Assembly (NCBI GenBank): GCA_900539185.1
Contig: UQBG01000006.1
Span: forward strand, 76,809-140,808
Source: an uncultured Clostridium sp.
GTDB taxonomy: Bacteria; Bacillota; Clostridia; Lachnospirales; Lachnospiraceae
Direction: 5' to 3'
DNA: 64,000 nucleotides
The first letter of the stretch is position 1. Every line of letters starts with the position of its first letter. The notes under the pieces were generated by a model. The model worked only from the letters and a program-made list of their open reading frames with translations. It searched no databases and had not been told where the DNA came from. The translations under genes were made by a program, and so were the position numbers. Positions 53,904-62,997 of the stretch are shown piece by piece.

Positions 53904-55127
53904 TTATTCTGTAATAGATGTAATACCGTCGATAATGATGTTGAAGGACGGTGCGGATGCCCGCTCAGACTCATGGAAGTATCCATCGGATACATAGTCT
54001 GCGTAGTCCGCATAGTCGCCGCCTTCTGCGATTGCATCCTCCAGTGACTTACCATTTACAGTAAATGTAGATGTGTCAAATACATGCAGAGTACCGTCAT
54101 GGATCTCAGACTCTACTTCCTGAACCTTCTCCTCTGTACCTGCTGCGATTGCATTCTTATTCAACTCTGTGATCTTATCTGCACCCTCATCATACCCATG
54201 GCACCAGTCTGTATCGATCGCCTCTCCGTTCATCGCACACTGTACTGCATAGGTATAATATACAGACCAGTCAATGGACGCAGATGTCAGTGCCTGATTT
54301 GGAGCAACGGAAAGCATAGATACATTGTAACCAACACAAGGAACACCGGCTGCCTCACAAGCAGATGGTGCACCGGTGGTATCTGCATGCTGGCTGATCA
54401 GTACACAACCATCTGCGATCAGTGCATTTGCTACCTCAGCCTCAGCAGACATATCTGCCCAGCTATTTGTATACTTTACTTCCATCGTAGCGGATGGGCA
54501 TACGCTTCTGACACCTAAAAAGAAGGATGTGAAGCCTGAGATAACCTCAGCATATGGATAAGCACCAACGTAACCTACCTTGCACTCATCCTCTGTGATA
54601 TCTCCGTTTTCAATCATCTCATTTAACTTCAGACCTGCAACAACACCGGATACATATCTTGACTCATAGATTCTGGTGAAGTAGTTATGCATGTTCGGCA
54701 GACCGGAACTGGCTGCCTGATATCCGGTTGCATGGCAGAACTGAACATCTGGATAGTCGGTTGCTGCCTGAATAATATATGACTCATGTCCAAAGCTGTT
54801 TGCAAAGATAATATCACAACCCTGCTCAGCCAGATCTGCAGCCGCATCATATGCAGACTCATCCTCCGGAATATTGGTCTTCTCGATCACCTGGCTCTCA
54901 TCCAGACCGAGTGTCTCCATCATACCATCGATACCTTCCATATGAGCTGCAGTGTAGCCTTCGTTCTCATCACCTATGTAGATAATACCTACCTTGAAGT
55001 CTGAATCTGCACTTCCATCATCGGAGCCGTTTCCGGATGATGCGTTTCCTCCGTCTGCACCACATCCTGCCATCATGCTAACGACCATGGCGGCTGTCAA
55101 TAGGACACCTAACATTTTCTTTTTCAT
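53904..55127 (-). CDS. BMP-family nucleoside-binding lipoprotein (NupN type)
   Basis: 407 residues. Lipoprotein signal to MMAGC (Cys22), a Gly/Ser/Asp linker, then a BMP/TmpC purine-nucleoside-binding domain (FKVGIIYIGDENEGYTAAH ... CDIIFANSFGHESYI). GAGGAGG precedes the ATG at 55127. First gene of the importer operon; the long intergenic space before the ATPase (137 bases) may boost binding-protein expression. Confidence 0.93.
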   Translation of the reverse strand: MKKKMLGVLLTAAMVVSMMAGCGADGGNASSGNGSDDGSADSDFKVGIIYIGDENEGYTAAHMEGIDGMMETLGLDESQVIEKTNIPEDESAYDAAADLAEQGCDIIFANSFGHESYIIQAATDYPDVQFCHATGYQAASSGLPNMHNYFTRIYESRYVSGVVAGLKLNEMIENGDITEDECKVGYVGAYPYAEVISGFTSFFLGVRSVCPSATMEVKYTNSWADMSAEAEVANALIADGCVLISQHADTTGAPSACEAAGVPCVGYNVSMLSVAPNQALTSASIDWSVYYTYAVQCAMNGEAIDTDWCHGYDEGADKITELNKNAIAAGTEEKVQEVESEIHDGTLHVFDTSTFTVNGKSLEDAIAEGGDYADYADYVSDGYFHESERASAPSFNIIIDGITSITE

Positions 55128-55143
55128 CTTTTTCCTCCTCAAC

Positions 55144-55183
55144 TTGAAAAAGGAGCTGGTAAACCTGTTATCCCAACTCCTTC
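55144..55183 (-). terminator. Hairpin with T run in the importer leader
   Basis: AAGGAGTTGG pairs with ACCAGCTCCTT around a 12-base loop and is followed by TTTTTC. It ends about 20 bases before the binding-protein start. As it follows the promoter, it is a candidate attenuator. Confidence 0.5.
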
Positions 55184-55204
55184 GTTGTCTCAAACTGCAC
55201 TTTG

Positions 55205-55233
55205 ATACTATGTCATAAACCGACATTTGTCAA
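55205..55233 (-). promoter_or_regulatory. Promoter of the nucleoside importer operon
   Basis: TTGACA (55233-55228), 17 bases, TAGTAT (55210-55205). The start of transcription would be near 55198, giving a leader of about 70 bases that contains the hairpin at 55144-55183. Confidence 0.8.
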
Positions 55234-55244
55234 CAACTTTTTGG

Positions 55245-56840
55245 CTAAGAAATGCGAAATACCAGTTCCCGAAGCTGTATCCGCTTCTCCCCATGGTAAA
55301 CCAGATAGATCGGATGTATACCGTCCGGGATATCCACGTCCGCCGAATAGCACTGCCACTGATTGTCCGCTTCATCCAGCCGGATCGTAGCGACAGCATC
55401 CCCGGTTTCGCTCAGGCGGATCTCCAACTGCGGTTCCTGCGTCGGCATCCCCGGCCGTCGGATCGTATGATCCCGGAACCGGAACTCCTGTGTTCGAATA
55501 TCAACCCGGAGCGGCCCGTCATAGACCACCTGATTCGTTTCATCCTCGATTCGGGCGATCACACCGATCCGGCTGACCTGCCGACAGTCAAAGTACTTAT
55601 AGCCGATCAATGTGCCTTCCTCAATCTCTCCGATGAACCGCTCATTTCCGCGATTCGTAACATTCGGAAATGCTTCCTTGAATACACTGTTACTTCCATG
55701 CGGCATATGTCCATTTGTAAGATTGCAGGCAATCACTGCCGGGTAGGAGCCTTCCGCCCGAAGTGGCCCCTGATTCAGTCCGCAGCTCGTCACCTCTACC
55801 TGTGCAATGCTGCCATCCGGCCGGAGTTCTACCTTCTCCGCACACGCCTGACGGCTATAGTCGGACTTATGCGTAAGTCTGTGATAAAAGATATACCACT
55901 GGCCTTCGATGCACTCCAGACTGCCATGCGTTGTTCCGGTCATATTCAGCATCTCCTCCGGCTTTCTGCCCTGATACCCGATATCACCATTGGATATGAT
56001 CGTTCCTCCATAGGTAAAGTCCCGATCCGGATAGGCACTGGTTGCATAGCAAAGCTCATGATTCAGCCATGAGGAATAGATAAAGTAGTAGGTTCCGTGG
56101 ATCTTTTGCATGGAGGCAGCCTCAAAGAACGGATGTTGTTCAAAGGTAGTACCCTTCACCCGATACGGTATGATATGCTTCGGCTGTTCCTTTACCGTCA
56201 ACATGTCATCCTCCAGTACCAGCATTACCGGCCCCATGATACTATCCGGATATGACAGAATCTCCTCCCGGCTTCTGCCAAACATTGCTACTTCCTCCTG
56301 CATATACCAAGGGTTCGTTTGAAAGTCCGGTTCCTCCTCATATCCGTACTGGGTTCCATAGTAGAGCCGGATGACACCATCATCATTTATGACACCCGGA
56401 TCAAAGCAGACATACCGCATCATCGGACTGCCATCCGGGTTCTGTACATGCCCCAGATACTGATATTCGCCATCCGGGGTATCACATACGGCTACACTGA
56501 TCGGTTCCTGATAGCCGCCAACTCCATACTCCCCTGCCATACAGTAATATAGATAGTATCGTCCATCATTTCCCCGAACCACATCCGGTGCATACATATA
56601 TCGGCATCTCGGATATGCCGGATCCTGTGCTGCCCGATAGGATATCCCTCCGGTTGTCCATGTCGTCAGATCATCGACGGGTGCGGAATATACGACATAG
56701 TCCAGCATACAAAAGGTATGTCCGCCTTCTGCATCATGTGAGCCGAAGAGATATACCCGGTCTCCAAACACATGCGGTTCTCCATCCGGAATATACTGAT
56801 CAAGTGGTAAATATGGATTCCATGCCTGCTTCTTATTCAT
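55245..56840 (-). CDS. Glycoside hydrolase family 43 protein
   Basis: 531 residues, no signal peptide, so cytoplasmic. The five-bladed propeller begins PDGEPHVFGDRVYLFGSHD; catalytic-type residues lie in MYAPDVV and FFEAAS. The C-terminal 130 residues form a beta-rich, CBM6-like module. GH43 enzymes are beta-xylosidases or arabinofuranosidases; this one probably trims imported oligosaccharides. It ends upstream of the importer promoter. Confidence 0.88.
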   Translation of the reverse strand: MNKKQAWNPYLPLDQYIPDGEPHVFGDRVYLFGSHDAEGGHTFCMLDYVVYSAPVDDLTTWTTGGISYRAAQDPAYPRCRYMYAPDVVRGNDGRYYLYYCMAGEYGVGGYQEPISVAVCDTPDGEYQYLGHVQNPDGSPMMRYVCFDPGVINDDGVIRLYYGTQYGYEEEPDFQTNPWYMQEEVAMFGRSREEILSYPDSIMGPVMLVLEDDMLTVKEQPKHIIPYRVKGTTFEQHPFFEAASMQKIHGTYYFIYSSWLNHELCYATSAYPDRDFTYGGTIISNGDIGYQGRKPEEMLNMTGTTHGSLECIEGQWYIFYHRLTHKSDYSRQACAEKVELRPDGSIAQVEVTSCGLNQGPLRAEGSYPAVIACNLTNGHMPHGSNSVFKEAFPNVTNRGNERFIGEIEEGTLIGYKYFDCRQVSRIGVIARIEDETNQVVYDGPLRVDIRTQEFRFRDHTIRRPGMPTQEPQLEIRLSETGDAVATIRLDEADNQWQCYSADVDIPDGIHPIYLVYHGEKRIQLRELVFRIS

Positions 56841-56872
56841 ACCTACGGTTCATCCTTTCTGCTTCTTTTCTA

Positions 56873-57388
56873 TTATAAACGAAAGCCCATCTCGTACCAC
56901 TCTTCACCACCCCAGGCCGAATGTGCGATACCGTTATTATAGAAGCCCATCTTCTCGTACATCGTTACCTTTCCTTCCAGACAGGTCAACAGTAAGAGAC
57001 TGCGCCCCTTTGCCTTTTCCCTCTGACCGTATCGCCGTACCAGTTCTGTTGCCAGCCCCTGTCGCCGATACTCCGGCAGCACATCCAGTCCCAGCAGCAT
57101 GACGGTCATCCCCTTTGGGTTATGCAGGTTCGCATCCGTGAAAAATGCATCCCGAAATACTTCCTCGTTCGTCGCCAGTCCATTGAAGAAGCCGGCCAGC
57201 TTCCCGGTCTTTTTATCCACTGCTGCCAGAAACATATCCGGTGCAGTACGGATACGCTCGATCATCGATGCTTCCGAGCAGGCTTCATTCGGCGGAAAAC
57301 AGATCTGCTCGATCTTTACCGCCTGAGCTGCCTCCTCCGGCCGGATATCCCGGAATTCAAATCGATCTTCTAACGTCTGTGTATTCAT
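56873..57388 (-). CDS. GNAT-family N-acetyltransferase
   Basis: 171 residues with the acetyl-CoA-binding motif LPEYRRQGLATELVRRY and an N-terminal FRDIRPEEAAQAVKIEQICF typical of the fold. Substrate unknown. AAGGAG precedes the ATG. Confidence 0.88.
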   Translation of the reverse strand: MNTQTLEDRFEFRDIRPEEAAQAVKIEQICFPPNEACSEASMIERIRTAPDMFLAAVDKKTGKLAGFFNGLATNEEVFRDAFFTDANLHNPKGMTVMLLGLDVLPEYRRQGLATELVRRYGQREKAKGRSLLLLTCLEGKVTMYEKMGFYNNGIAHSAWGGEEWYEMGFRL

Positions 57389-57443
57389 ATTATAAAACTC
57401 CTTATTTTCCTATCTTATTTTGTATGTAGTATGTGATTCATTT

Positions 57444-57551
57444 TCAATGTGACTTACCTTCATCGTATCCGCCTTCATCCTGCCGGGTTCCGGCGTGCCT
57501 GCTTCCAACAAGCCAGATCAGCAGAAAGAACCAGATCATGCTCTCACTCAT
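57444..57551 (-). CDS. Possible 35-residue single-TM peptide
   Basis: From ATG 57551 to TGA 57444: one hydrophobic segment (MIWFFLLIWLVGS) then a charged tail. The ribosome binding site is weak. Fills part of the gap after the FruK-like gene; uncertain. Confidence 0.3.
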   Translation of the reverse strand: MSESMIWFFLLIWLVGSRHAGTRQDEGGYDEGKSH

Positions 57552-57595
57552 GAGTCCGTTTGTAAAGCCCCTGCGTCAGCCAATACACACTACCG

Positions 57596-58579
57596 CTATA
57601 CCGTGTATCTCCGTATATCATAAGCCAGTCTCCGGCCCCGATCACCTTCACCTGTGCCTAAGCGTTTCACCAGTCCTTCCACTTCTTCCCGCGTCGCCAA
57701 TGCTTCCGAAAATGCACTGGCACTGCCGGTACATATGCCGTAGCGGAACGCTTCTTCATAGGAACCGGTTGTCAGATACCCATACAGGAAGCCTGCCACC
57801 ATGGAGTCTCCCGCTCCGACGGAATTTACAACGGTTCCTTCCGGTGCTTCTGCCTGATAGACCTTGCCCTCCTCGGATACAAGCACGGCACCATCCCCGG
57901 CCATGGATACCAGTACATTTTCGGCTCCCATCGCCTGCAGCTTCTTCGCATAGCAGATCACGTCTGCCTTTTCTGTGATCGTAGTATCGAAGATCTCTCC
58001 GAGCTCGATATGATTCGGCTTAATCAAAAATGGATGAAACTCCAGTACATTTCGCAGCAGATCTCTGGTTGCATCGACCACGATGGAGATCTGCTTCTTC
58101 TCCAGCCGCTTCATAATATCCCGATAAACGGTTGCCGGAAGGGTGCCCGGAATACTTCCCGCCAACACCAGCACATCACCTTTCTGCAAGCAGTCAAGCT
58201 GCTGATAAAATCGCTGTAGTTCTTCCCCGCTGATCTGTGGACCTATGCCATTGATCTCGGTTTCCTCAAGCACCCGCTTCCCATCAAGAGACCGAAGCTT
58301 GATGTTGATGCGTGAGATGCCGGCTTCTGCTGGAACAAACTGCGGTGCAAGTGCATAGTCCGCTTCCAATCGACCGGTGACCTCTGCTCCGGTAAACCCG
58401 GCTACGAAGCCCAGCGGTACACTCTGCATTCCAAGATTCTTCAGCACGATCGAGACATTTATCCCCTTTCCGCCAGGAACGATCCGCTCCTCTGAGGTAC
58501 GATTCACCCCTCCGGTCTTAAAGTCATTTACGCCTATGATGTAATCCAGAGACGGATTCAATGTCACAGTATATACCAT
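57596..58579 (-). CDS. fruK: 1-phosphofructokinase / PfkB-family sugar kinase
   Basis: 327 residues. N-terminal VYTVTLNPSLDYI and GGKGINVSIVLKNLG, and the C-terminal ATP/anion hole VVNSVGAGDSMVAGFLYG with catalytic Asp. Best fit is FruK-type (fructose 1-phosphate) or tagatose-6-phosphate kinase. No fruA or fruR is adjacent, so the substrate is not certain. Confidence 0.88.
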   Translation of the reverse strand: MVYTVTLNPSLDYIIGVNDFKTGGVNRTSEERIVPGGKGINVSIVLKNLGMQSVPLGFVAGFTGAEVTGRLEADYALAPQFVPAEAGISRINIKLRSLDGKRVLEETEINGIGPQISGEELQRFYQQLDCLQKGDVLVLAGSIPGTLPATVYRDIMKRLEKKQISIVVDATRDLLRNVLEFHPFLIKPNHIELGEIFDTTITEKADVICYAKKLQAMGAENVLVSMAGDGAVLVSEEGKVYQAEAPEGTVVNSVGAGDSMVAGFLYGYLTTGSYEEAFRYGICTGSASAFSEALATREEVEGLVKRLGTGEGDRGRRLAYDIRRYTV

Positions 58580-58626
58580 CTTATGCCCTGCTCCTTTCGC
58601 GACTTCTATTCCATGATCGGACGCTT

Positions 58627-58800
58627 CTACCCGATCAGTTCATACTGCATCCACTCATACTTTAGCTTACTGCCTTCCCGAATATCCTCCGGCAACAAAG
58701 CTCTGGCTACTAACTTTATATCCTCTGTATCCATATCCGTTCTCTTCAGATTCGCATAATCTCCATCAATGGAGACTACCTCATAATACCAGGTTTCCAT
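58627..58800 (-). CDS. 57-residue DUF3006-like protein
   Basis: ATG 58800 to TAG 58627 with AGGAG nine bases upstream. The small beta-rich pattern SIDGDYANLKR ... ARALLPEDIREGSKLKYEW resembles DUF3006. It lies between the Spx-like gene and fruK, all in one direction. Confidence 0.65.
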   Translation of the reverse strand: METWYYEVVSIDGDYANLKRTDMDTEDIKLVARALLPEDIREGSKLKYEWMQYELIG

Positions 58801-58822
58801 GCGTTTTGGCTCCTTTCAACAT

Positions 58823-59182
58823 TCAACCTTCTGTGCCTTTGATTCCGTTCCATTCCGCTTCTTTAAATCCTACCAGCACATAATCGTCACTTACTGCCAA
58901 TGGCCGCTTTACCAGCATCCCGTTGGTTGCAAGAAGCGTAAGCTGTTCCTCCTCACTCATCTGCGGGAGCTTGTCCTTTAACTGCATTTCCTTATAAAGC
59001 ATACCGCTTGTGTTGAAAAATCTCTTTAGCGGAAGTCCGCTTCTGCCGTACCACGCCTTTAGTTCATCATATGTCGGATGCTCCTCCACGATATGACGCT
59101 CGGTATATTCTATATGATTGGCGTCCAACCACTTCTTTGCCTTCTGGCAGGTCGAACACTTCGGATAGCAAATAAACTGCAT
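58823..59182 (-). CDS. Spx/ArsC-family protein
   Basis: 119 residues, thioredoxin-like fold with CYPKCSTCQKAKKWL (CxxC) at the start and GMLVKRPLAVSDDYVLVGF near the end. ArsC/Spx/MgsR family; could be an arsenate reductase-like or a redox regulator. The start at 59182 was chosen over 12 extra upstream codons. Confidence 0.85.
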   Translation of the reverse strand: MQFICYPKCSTCQKAKKWLDANHIEYTERHIVEEHPTYDELKAWYGRSGLPLKRFFNTSGMLYKEMQLKDKLPQMSEEEQLTLLATNGMLVKRPLAVSDDYVLVGFKEAEWNGIKGTEG

Positions 59183-59218
59183 GATGATACCTCCTTTCGC
59201 TATTCCGCATGAAAGCAT

Positions 59219-59480
59219 GATTTTCTGCTTTTTAGTGTATCATAATGCCTTCTGTATGCAAATACTTTTCTACCGGCTTGGGACGGATCAACGGGTATGT
59301 CCGGTTATCAGGCGGGTCATTTATAGGAGCAACCTTCTCCTTTTACCATTTCTCTGTGAGACGATCACTGCAAATTTCAAGAATTGTCTACGGGCTCGTA
59401 AAATTTTATTCTGGCATGGTTGAGGGGGGATAGGTGCTTATTAATATCTACATTCTTTATTCAATTCATCGTCGCATCTG
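59219..59480. other. Intergenic, no gene seen
   Basis: About 260 bases between the Spx-like gene and the XRE regulator; no convincing frame with a ribosome binding site. It marks the change from core-like to A/T-rich sequence. Confidence 0.5.
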
Positions 59481-60230
59481 TTAGCAATAAAACTGATTCT
59501 TCAACCAATAATCAAAATAATATATATTTTCTGGATCAACATACATATTAGAATATAAAAGCATCTCCATATCATCATCTCCACAAACTTCATATATCCA
59601 TGATCTCCACTCCTGCCGGTCAGCATCCATACTCTCCATAAGGAATTCCGCTTCTTTCATAATAAGATGTAATATCAATTCATCCAAAACACTATGAACT
59701 TCTATATTTCCATTTTTTGCCCATTTACACATCCATTCTAACCTAATGCTCATCGCATATATAAATTCGTAATCATACCTAGTCAAAAATTGTCTCGGCA
59801 AAATATATTCCAACATTGAACAACCCAATTCACCAACATGTGTTCCGCGAGGTCTTTTAGCCAAATCATTCAAATCTGATTCTATATCATCACTAAGAAT
59901 CTCACTTCCAATTACAAATGCTACCGCAGCATATTCTCCAAAATTTTTAGCTATATTTTCCGGCCATGCCTCACTTTTTCTATAATCCGCAATATCCTTT
60001 TTAACATCCGGCACCCGCTCTTCACCCGGAATAAACTTCCATTCAAGTGCCCTACATACCCCTATTCGTTTATCACTTCTTATAGACTCTCCACTTTCAT
60101 ATCTGCACCATGTTTTTATACCTACTCCTGCCAATTTTGCCGCTTCTTCTATCGTCAGTCCTAAATCTGTCCTTCTTTCACGAATCGTCTCGCCTAATTT
60201 CAAACTTCCCTTTATTGTGTTAGGTCCCAT
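59481..60230 (-). CDS. XRE-family HTH regulator with unknown C-terminal domain
   Basis: 249 residues. The N-terminal HTH (ETIRERRTDLGLTIEEAAKL with GVGIKTWCRYESGESIR) is followed by a helical, acidic domain of about 170 residues with many Trp/Tyr that I do not recognise. AGGAGGAG precedes the ATG. A possible regulator of the adjacent accessory genes. Confidence 0.8.
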   Translation of the reverse strand: MGPNTIKGSLKLGETIRERRTDLGLTIEEAAKLAGVGIKTWCRYESGESIRSDKRIGVCRALEWKFIPGEERVPDVKKDIADYRKSEAWPENIAKNFGEYAAVAFVIGSEILSDDIESDLNDLAKRPRGTHVGELGCSMLEYILPRQFLTRYDYEFIYAMSIRLEWMCKWAKNGNIEVHSVLDELILHLIMKEAEFLMESMDADRQEWRSWIYEVCGDDDMEMLLYSNMYVDPENIYYFDYWLKNQFYC

Positions 60231-60723
60231 ATTTTCTCTCCTCCTATTTAATGACTTGTCACTACATTGTCAGTATAGTCATTATTTGATTTTATGTCAA
60301 TAAAAAATAGGATTGGAAAGTCTAGTAAGACACACGCTGGCTACATGTTTTATATTATAAAATTCAGGAAGTATTACATAAGCAGATACAATATGAACTA
60401 AGAAACCAACTTTTCCAATTCAGAAAATAAGATGTAAACAAGTCTTGGGCTTTGCACGTTCCTTCACTTTGTCAAAACGATAACAGGTTAATGACTTTAA
60501 CTCCTCGTTGTGATAAGATATGTCTGAGTAGAACTTTAAGTTCACATCAGACATTAGCATAGGAGTAACCGTCCGGACATCTACTTTATCCGTTTTCGTC
60601 TATCTAAAGGTTTAGATTTTTTCTGTACAGATTTGTATGTAACGGATTATAACATAGATGAACACCGCTTTATCAATGAGTTATCCTATTGCAATATATT
60701 ACGAATAAAAAGGAGTTATACAT
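60231..60723. other. A/T-rich intergenic region with one marked palindrome
   Basis: About 490 bases between the XRE regulator and the membrane protein. No supported gene. Contains a 33-base imperfect palindrome at 60521-60553 (TGTCTGA ... TCAGACA with an inner AGAACTT/AGTTC) that could be an operator or an RNA hairpin. Confidence 0.5.
60521..60553. repeat. Interrupted palindrome
   Basis: Outer arms TGTCTGA/TCAGACA and inner arms GAACTT/AAGTTC, overlapping at their centre, about 170 bases before the membrane protein start. Either a regulator site or a structured leader. Confidence 0.5.
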
Positions 60724-61404
60724 ATGCGTTTTTGTGATTTATTTATCAGCTATAAAATTGGATTAAAAAATATTAAAAATACGATTCCATTCATCAAACT
60801 ACCACTTTACCGCAAGATTTTTATAATCATTCTTTTTGCCTGTATCATTACTAGCGGTATACTCTTAATTTTTCGAAAAATATGTTTTTCATTTATTCTA
60901 ATAGGATTAGCAATTCTGTTTCTTATAATCTTTTTAATAATTGATTCTACAAAAAGTAATCTTGAAGTAATGTTAAAAAAGCACTACACTCCTTATTCTG
61001 AAAAAAGAATGCTTATGACAATTAATGTACTAAAAAACTACAAAATCGACATTCACAATAACGCTTCAATCGATATGCTGATCGAGGAAGCAAAACTTGC
61101 ACAAATCCACTGTGATTATATAGCTCCATTAAAAAAGCCTCTTAAAACCTTAGGCGCAATAATTATTCCTATCATCGCCTATGTTGCACAAGAAATTGGA
61201 AATGCCTCTACCATAGATGAAATGATTATTATGGCTGCACAGGTTATAATTCTTGTATTATTAATTTTTGCACTCATCTTTTCATTAGCGCCAATTATAA
61301 AAGATATTCTATACCGAGATTATAATAAATATGATGATTTAATTTATGATTTACGGCAAATAAAACTTTTTTATACAAAAGAAAATAATGCACATACAAA
61401 TTGA
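60724..61404 (+). CDS. Membrane protein, unknown
   Basis: 226 residues: two adjacent TM segments (about 30-80), a soluble middle of about 70 residues, then two more TM segments (about 145-200) and a charged tail. A/T-rich codons. AAGGAG stands ten bases before the ATG. It has no recognised family. It stands next to an insertion sequence, in a stretch likely acquired horizontally. Confidence 0.7.
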   Translation: MRFCDLFISYKIGLKNIKNTIPFIKLPLYRKIFIIILFACIITSGILLIFRKICFSFILIGLAILFLIIFLIIDSTKSNLEVMLKKHYTPYSEKRMLMTINVLKNYKIDIHNNASIDMLIEEAKLAQIHCDYIAPLKKPLKTLGAIIIPIIAYVAQEIGNASTIDEMIIMAAQVIILVLLIFALIFSLAPIIKDILYRDYNKYDDLIYDLRQIKLFYTKENNAHTN

Positions 61405-61452
61405 AAAACATGCAAAGCAATTTTCTATAAGGATTATGTTAAGTTTTTTGGA

Positions 61453-61475
61453 AGTATCCCAAAGTTTGTGTAAAC
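61453..61475 (+). repeat. Terminal inverted repeat of the IS, left
   Basis: 23 bases identical to the reverse complement of 62891-62913. Confidence 0.9.
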
Positions 61476-61603
61476 GTTAAAAACTGATATAAGATTTGTG
61501 AATAGTTACAAATGGGCAGAGCCGATTTTTTAGGTTCTGCCCATATCTGCATTATACAGGAGTTTTGGGGCATGTCAATAAGACCTGCCTAAAACTGACT
61601 GTT

Positions 61604-62843
61604 TTACAGGTCCCATCCAGTCAGACGTTCTTCAAAATAGATTTCTAGCTGAGAATGGATCTGCCCCCAATCCTGCCGGTGTCCGGTCCATTTTTTCGTG
61701 ATATCCATGGTTGTCAGGTATAGCATTTTCAAAAGGCTGTCATCCGACAGAAAAACCGTTTTGCTTTTGGTCACTTTCCTGAGCTGGCGGTTGAATCCTT
61801 CAATGGCATTTGTGGTATAAATCAGCCGTCTTACAGCTTCTGGATACTTGAAATAAGTGGACAGGGTTGCCCAGTTATCATGCCAGGATTTATAGATTTT
61901 CGGGTACTTGGAATCCCATTTATCTTTGAACAATTCTAGCTCATTTAAAGCTGTTTCTTCCGTCGGAGCCGCATATACAAGTTTCAGATCAGCCATCAGT
62001 TTTTTGATGTCTTTGTATGAAACAAACTTCGTTGAATTACGGATCTGATGGATGATACACTGCTGAATCTCTGTTTTTGGATAAACAGCCTCGATTGCCT
62101 GTGGAAATCCATTTAAACCATCAACGCATGCAATCAGGATATCTTCAACACCTCTGTTTTTTAATCCATTCATGATAGAAAGCCAGAACTTTGCACTTTC
62201 GTTTTCTCCAACATACATTCCAAGGACATCCTTTTTTCCATTCATGTCGATACCAAGAGCAATGTAAACCGCACGTTTTACAATACGTCCTTCGCTGCGG
62301 ACATGATAATGGATTGCATCCATAAATACTACGGCATACACTTCTTCCAGAGGACGTTCCTGCCACTCTTTTACGATTGGCAGGATTTTGTCTGTGATCC
62401 GGCTGATTGTACTGTCAGAAATATCAATATCATACAGTTCACGCATATGAGACTCGATATCTCCGGTTGTCATTCCTTTGGCATACATAGAAAGTATTTT
62501 TTCCTCCATGTCCTGGGTTACTGTATTCTGATATTTTCTAATCAACTGAGGCTCATAGTCACCATTGCGATCCCTTGGGATGGCTACATCCATGTCTCCA
62601 TAGCTGGTGTGCATGGTTTTTTAGAATGTCCATTTCTACTATTGTCTGTTTCTTTGTTTCGGTAGTCATACTTGGAATATCCTAATTCTTCATCCAAAGC
62701 ACCTTCCAAAAGAACAGACATCATATCACGCATGATACTGTTTACATCGGTACCGTCTTTGATGCTGATATCATTACTTTTCAGATAATCACGCATCATT
62801 TCTCTCATTGCTGCTTTTTGTGGCTGTCTTTTCTTCTTGCCAT
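61604..62843 (-). pseudogene. IS256-family (mutator) transposase, two frameshifts
   Basis: DDE transposase. Three segments in different frames join to a normal protein: an ATG at 62843 starting the usual basic N-terminus, REMMRDYLKSNDISIKDG to HSKK, and HTSYGDMDVAIPRDRNGD to the end. The junctions are near 62837 and in an A6 run at 62617-62622 (minus strand). Adding one base to each gives exactly 414 codons. The catalytic Asp in VFMDAIHYHVRS and in ACVDGLNGFP and the downstream Glu (TTNAIEGFNR) are intact. The A6 run could also allow -1 slippage that restores the frame. Confidence 0.88.
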
Positions 62844-62890
62844 AAAAATAACCTCCAAACTGAGTAATTTTATCTTACATCAGTTTGGAG

Positions 62891-62913
62891 GTTTACACAA
62901 ACTTTGGGATACT
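62891..62913 (-). repeat. Terminal inverted repeat of the IS, right
   Basis: 23 bases, reverse complement of the left end. Confidence 0.9.
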
Positions 62914-62997
62914 CTCTTTTTTGCTAATTTATGGTTGACTTTTCATAGCTGGTCTCCAATTTTCACATAATATTACGCTTTTGCATAGTATTTGTAT

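Larger units (their letters stand above)
61453..62913 (-). mobile_element. IS256-family insertion sequence, decayed
   Basis: About 1.46 kb bounded by 23-base perfect inverted repeats starting AGTATCCCAAAG at 61453-61475 and 62891-62913. One transposase gene inside, on the minus strand. TTTTTTG occurs just outside each end (61444-61450, 62917-62923) and may be part of the target duplication. The transposase has two one-base deletions, so the copy is probably inactive by itself. Confidence 0.9.

Noticed and set aside
62584..62808. A separate small gene beside the transposase
   Set aside because: It is the N-terminal part of the same IS256-family transposase, split by the A6 lesion.
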